A stretch of 64,000 nucleotides of DNA, from assembly GCA_035949375.1 (NCBI GenBank), contig DASZIG010000055.1:43870-107869 (forward strand), in the 5' to 3' direction. Source of the DNA: Gp13-AA77 sp035949375 (GTDB lineage Bacteria; Acidobacteriota; Terriglobia; UBA7540). Below the pieces are notes generated by a model. It searched no databases. It saw only the letters and a list, made by a program, of their open reading frames with translations, and was not told where the DNA came from. The translations under genes and the position numbers were made by a program. How positions within the stretch are numbered: position 1 is the first letter of the stretch; each line of letters opens with the position of its first letter. This document shows, in pieces, positions 60,895-64,000 of the stretch.

Positions 60895-62049
60895 TCAGCC
60901 CTGCGGTCTCACGAGCGCCGCCGCCCAAGTTGGCCGTTCGAATCGAGTCCTTATTTCTGATTTGCAAAGTGATGGGTTACGCCCTGGGGCGCGCAGACTT
61001 GGGGAATGACGAGCGTTCGGCAATTCCAGTTCAGCAATCAAGCGATGCAGATAGGGCCGGGTCAGTTGGAGAACACCAGCGGCCCGGGTCTTGTTGCCTT
61101 CACATTCCTGCAGCGTGTGGAGCACCAGGCGCTGTTTGAAGGCGCGGACCGCGGCCTCATAACCCGTTTCCGGCTGCGGCTGGGTGTACAGGGGGCCGGA
61201 AATCTGACCGGGGAGATGTTTGAGCTCCACGCTCGAAGTCTCCGCCAGAGCGACAGCGCGCTGAACCACGTTTTCCAATTGGCGAACGTTCCCGGGCCAG
61301 TTGTACTCCCCGAGCGCCTCGAGCGACTCCGGCGAGAAGCGGGTTACGCGTTTGTTGAATTTCAAAGCAAAGCGGACGAGAAAATGCTGAGCCAAAGGCG
61401 CGATGTCAGCGCGACGGTCGCGCAGCCCGGGCACGCGAAGCTGTACGACATTCAGGCGATACAACAGGTCCTCCCTGAACGTGCCTTCGCTGACCATTGT
61501 TTCCAGATCCCGGTGCGTGGCGCAGATCAGGCGGATACTCACGCAGACCGGGCTGCTGCCTCCCAGGCGCTCGAAGGTGCACTCCTGAAGGACGCGCAGC
61601 AGCCTCGACTGCAGAGCCAGCGGCATATCGCCGATTTCATCCAGAAAGAGCGTGCCGCCGTCCGCAGCTTCGAAGCGGCCGCGACGCGTCCCGATGGCGC
61701 CGGTGAAGGCGCCCTTCTCGTGACCGAAGAGCTCGTCATCGATCAACGTCTCGGGAAGGTTGGCGCACGAGAAGGCCACGAATGGACCGGCAGCCCGCGG
61801 GCTAAACTGGTGGATGGCGCGCGCCAATAGCTCCTTGCCCGTCCCGGTCTCGCCAGTGATGAGGGCCGTCACGTCGCAAGCGGCGATTCGATGGGCCACA
61901 GCGAAGACTTCGGTCATCGCTGGAGCGCTCCCGATGAGTCGTCCGAACTGTACTGCCCAAGCGTTTGGGCCCGCGGGGTCAGTTTCTTGCCTCTCCTTGT
62001 TTTCCACCGGTACTCTCCTCTCTCCAACGAAGGCCGCAGCCTCAGGCAA
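60895..62049 (-). CDS. Sigma-54-dependent Fis-family regulator, no receiver domain
   Basis: A 384-residue protein: a short N-terminus, the AAA+ domain with Walker A ITGETGTGKELLARAIHQFS and the canonical GAFTGA loop (GHEKGAFTGAIGTRRG), Walker B GGTLFLDEIGDM, and a Fis HTH (NKTRAAGVLQLTRPYLHRLI). The last 45 residues are an Arg/Pro-rich tail after the HTH. It activates sigma-54 promoters; the signal is unknown. It is divergent from the sensor kinase at 62501. Confidence 0.93.
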   Translation of the reverse strand: MPEAAAFVGERRVPVENKERQETDPAGPNAWAVQFGRLIGSAPAMTEVFAVAHRIAACDVTALITGETGTGKELLARAIHQFSPRAAGPFVAFSCANLPETLIDDELFGHEKGAFTGAIGTRRGRFEAADGGTLFLDEIGDMPLALQSRLLRVLQECTFERLGGSSPVCVSIRLICATHRDLETMVSEGTFREDLLYRLNVVQLRVPGLRDRRADIAPLAQHFLVRFALKFNKRVTRFSPESLEALGEYNWPGNVRQLENVVQRAVALAETSSVELKHLPGQISGPLYTQPQPETGYEAAVRAFKQRLVLHTLQECEGNKTRAAGVLQLTRPYLHRLIAELELPNARHSPSLRAPGRNPSLCKSEIRTRFERPTWAAALVRPQG

Positions 62050-62189
62050 AACACTTCAAGATGCTGCGCTGCCTAGCATATATTAAAAGACAAATTAATA
62101 ACTATTTAATTCTCATTAATTAGGTTACAGCGACGGATGAACCGGGCGCGAGTGGAAGGACCACCCCGCTCTACCGCCGACGTGGCTTA

Positions 62190-62410
62190 TCGCATCCTCA
62201 AACACGCATGCTGATTCTAAAGGACTTGGGCCGGAAGAGTAGAGTTTGGCATTTGTATTGGACTTCCGTTTTGGCACATTTTTCACATCGAGTTACTGAT
62301 TCTATTGTACTTAGTGGCTTTACTTTGCAAGAATTTTTGATTTTTTTTCTTACGTTTTGGCGCATAACGGCGGGCTAGACTGGGCTAGACCGTCCCAGTT
62401 TTCTCTGATC
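62190..62410 (+). repeat. Dispersed AT-rich ~220-bp element (copy C)
   Basis: CTGATTCTAAAGGACTTGG at 62211 and CTGATTCTATTGTACTTAG at 62296 (85 bp apart, more diverged), then GTGGCTTTACTTTGCAAG, a T run, CGGCGGGCTAG and CCGTCCCAGTTTTCTC. It occupies the gap of about 450 bp (62050-62500) between divergent regulator and kinase genes. GTGGCTTTACTTT also occurs in iteron copy 2. Confidence 0.8.
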
Positions 62411-62462
62411 CGGATGTTTCAAACGGGGGGGCCGTTGATTCACTGCTTCGTTAGCAATTGAA

Positions 62463-62491
62463 TTGACATTCATTACCTAGACGATTATATT
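62463..62491 (+). promoter_or_regulatory. Sigma-70 promoter giving a near-leaderless mRNA
   Basis: TTGACA (62463-62468) and TATATT (62486-62491) are 17 bp apart. The expected start site is about 62498, three bases before the ATG at 62501, so the kinase mRNA would be essentially leaderless. No Shine-Dalgarno is seen before that ATG. Confidence 0.72.
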
Positions 62492-62500
62492 TCGATTTAC

Positions 62501-64000
62501 ATGCGGCGCACCCCGGAAGAGAGCCCAACCGCCGAGCCGAAGATTCTGGCCCTTCTTGGCTTAACGCTTGCCAGCCTGATCACCATTGCTGCATTCCAGT
62601 ACCGGAGCGTCGGCCAGGTCAATGAGCGTAGCCGATGGGTTTTTCACACCTGGAGCGTCCAGCAAGAAATCGACGCCGCTCGCGTCTCCTTCGACGACGC
62701 GGAGGTTGCCGCGCGCAATTTCGTAATCAGCGGTGAAGGCCGGGACCTGGACCTGTACCGCACGGCAACCGCCGCCACTCACGCCCACATCCTCCGCCTT
62801 CGCAGCCTCACGGCCGACAACCTCGCCCAGCAGAAGAGGCTCGACCGTTTAGAGGCTTTGATGGAGCCATGGTTCCAGACGCTGCTGCGCGCGATGGATT
62901 CCAGGAGCAGCCAGAATCCAGTTGAGGCCGTGCAACCTCTGACGGCAGAAGGGGGTCGCGGGCAGATCGAGCAGGTCCACGCGGTGCTCGAAGAGATGGG
63001 ATCGGTGGAGGCCACCCTTCTGAAGCAGAGAGGCCATGCGACCGAAGCGGCCAACCGGCAAATCGATCTGTTCATGGTCTTCGGCGACATCGTAGCCCTC
63101 CTGCTTCTCTTGATTTCAGTCATGATGGTTTACTTTGATACCCGGCGCTCTCGAATGCAGAGGGCGTTGCGCGAGAGCGGCATCCGGTTGGGGGAGCGTG
63201 CTGCCGCACTGGCGGAACAGGCGTCGCTTCTGGACATTACCCACGACTCGATCATTGTCCGGGACCTGAACGGCCTGATTCTTCATTGGAACCGGGGTGC
63301 GGAAGAGACCTATGGCTGGACAAGGGAGGAGGCCGTTGGGCAGATCTCCCACACGCTGCTGAAGACGGAATTCCCCCAACCGCGTGTCGAAATCGAGCGC
63401 ACTCTCCTCGAGGAGGGCCGATGGGAAGGCGAGTTGTCCCACACCAGGCGGGACGGGGCACGGCTGGTGTTGGCCAGCCGCCGGGTGTTGCAGCGGGACG
63501 AGCAGGGCCTGCCTATAAGGACCCTTGAGATCAACAATGACATCACGCATCGCAAGCGGGCCGAGGCGAAATTCCGGGACTTGTTGGAGGCCGCGCCTGA
63601 CGCGATGGTGGTGGTAAACCGCCAAGGGAAGATGGTGTTAGTCAACGCCCAGGTCGAGAAACTGTTCGGCTACGCCCGGGAGGAGTTGCTGGGAAAGGAG
63701 GTGGAGCTGCTGGTGCCGGAACGGTACCGGGGCCGTCACCCAGGACATCGCACTAATTTCTTTGCCGAGCCCCGGGTGCGGGAAATGGGCGCAGGCCTGG
63801 AGCTGTTCGGCTTGCACAAGGACGGACACGAGTTTCCCGTCGAGATCAGTCTGAGCCCAATCGAGACCGAGGAGGGCACGCTGGTTTCAGGCGCCATCCG
63901 CGACATCACGGAGCGCAAGCGGGCCGAGGCAAGATTCCGCGGTCTGCTGGAGGCCGCGCCTGACGCGATGGTGGTCGTGAATCGCGAGGGGAAGATTGTG
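62501..64000 (+). CDS. CHASE/PAS-domain sensor kinase, 3' end beyond the window
   Basis: An open frame of 500 codons to the window edge. A transmembrane helix (about 15-33), an extracytoplasmic helical sensor that resembles CHASE3 (RVSFDDAEVAARNFVISGEG, QRGHATEAANRQIDLFMVF), a second TM (about 190-210), and at least three PAS domains (SLLDITHDSIIVRDLNGLIL, DLLEAAPDAMVVVNRQGKMV, GLLEAAPDAMVVVNREGKIV). The last two PAS units are close duplicates at DNA level. The kinase or other output domain is off the edge. Confidence 0.88.
   Translation, partial: MRRTPEESPTAEPKILALLGLTLASLITIAAFQYRSVGQVNERSRWVFHTWSVQQEIDAARVSFDDAEVAARNFVISGEGRDLDLYRTATAATHAHILRLRSLTADNLAQQKRLDRLEALMEPWFQTLLRAMDSRSSQNPVEAVQPLTAEGGRGQIEQVHAVLEEMGSVEATLLKQRGHATEAANRQIDLFMVFGDIVALLLLLISVMMVYFDTRRSRMQRALRESGIRLGERAAALAEQASLLDITHDSIIVRDLNGLILHWNRGAEETYGWTREEAVGQISHTLLKTEFPQPRVEIERTLLEEGRWEGELSHTRRDGARLVLASRRVLQRDEQGLPIRTLEINNDITHRKRAEAKFRDLLEAAPDAMVVVNRQGKMVLVNAQVEKLFGYAREELLGKEVELLVPERYRGRHPGHRTNFFAEPRVREMGAGLELFGLHKDGHEFPVEISLSPIETEEGTLVSGAIRDITERKRAEARFRGLLEAAPDAMVVVNREGKIV

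Overview
The window is a gene-dense, GC-rich chromosomal segment. The gene content suggests an Acidobacteriota chromosome, probably near the Bryobacterales/Solibacteres group. That is an inference from a DUF1844 gene, PadR plus HAAS-domain membrane protein, two Tat-exported Gfo/Idh/MocA oxidoreductases, a DUF1501 protein, a seven-haem cytochrome with TPR repeats, and a gene with an NAKKSTGP-type N-terminus. No transposase, integrase, phage module, plasmid gene or CRISPR array was seen, and only one RNA gene, a tRNA-Ala(UGC).

Layout. 1-6.3 kb: acyl-CoA dehydrogenase (cut by the left edge), RNase HI-like and zinc-ribbon proteins, ilvD, a secreted unknown protein and an MDR oxidoreductase. 6.3-13.1 kb is the most accessory part: a Phd/PIN toxin-antitoxin pair, xdhC plus a MocA-like gene, a PadR/HAAS/small membrane protein operon with a visible promoter and operator, a decayed brnT beside an intact brnA, and the STGP gene with a repeat element in its leader. 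13.4-17.5 kb: MBL-rhodanese, DUF1844, MBL hydrolase, ribF. 17.5-24.5 kb, minus strand: amidase and the isoprenoid/envelope cluster uppS-cdsA-dxr-rseP-ispG. 25-36.4 kb: exported and redox proteins (NHL-type propeller, retropepsin-like protease, oxidoreductase, multihaem cytochrome, an MFS-phosphatase fusion, vanadium-haloperoxidase-like protein, DUF1501, UspA). 36.4-47.3 kb: rlmD-like gene, coaX, second oxidoreductase, oxalate-decarboxylase-like cupin, two cyclophilins, M19 dipeptidase, inositol-phosphate synthase. 47.4-55.5 kb: a TetR-controlled membrane protein, FHA-GAF-PP2C phosphatase, methyltransferase, HAD hydrolase, polX, cytochrome c. 56.4-64 kb: signalling genes (kinase, NtrC regulator, radical SAM protein, a second sigma-54 activator and a CHASE/PAS sensor cut by the right edge).

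The most unusual material lies between genes. Two dispersed repeat families with fixed internal spacing are visible. One has three CCGTTAGGT iterons (two copies, each upstream of a co-oriented gene). The other is an AT-rich ~220-bp element with two CTGATTCTAnnGGACTTAG motifs 76-85 bp apart (three copies). A palindrome built on GCGCAGAC/GTCTGCGC occurs three times. Many other gaps are filled with a short locus-specific word that runs one way and then returns as its reverse complement, giving large imperfect hairpins. These elements are the best candidates for something undescribed.
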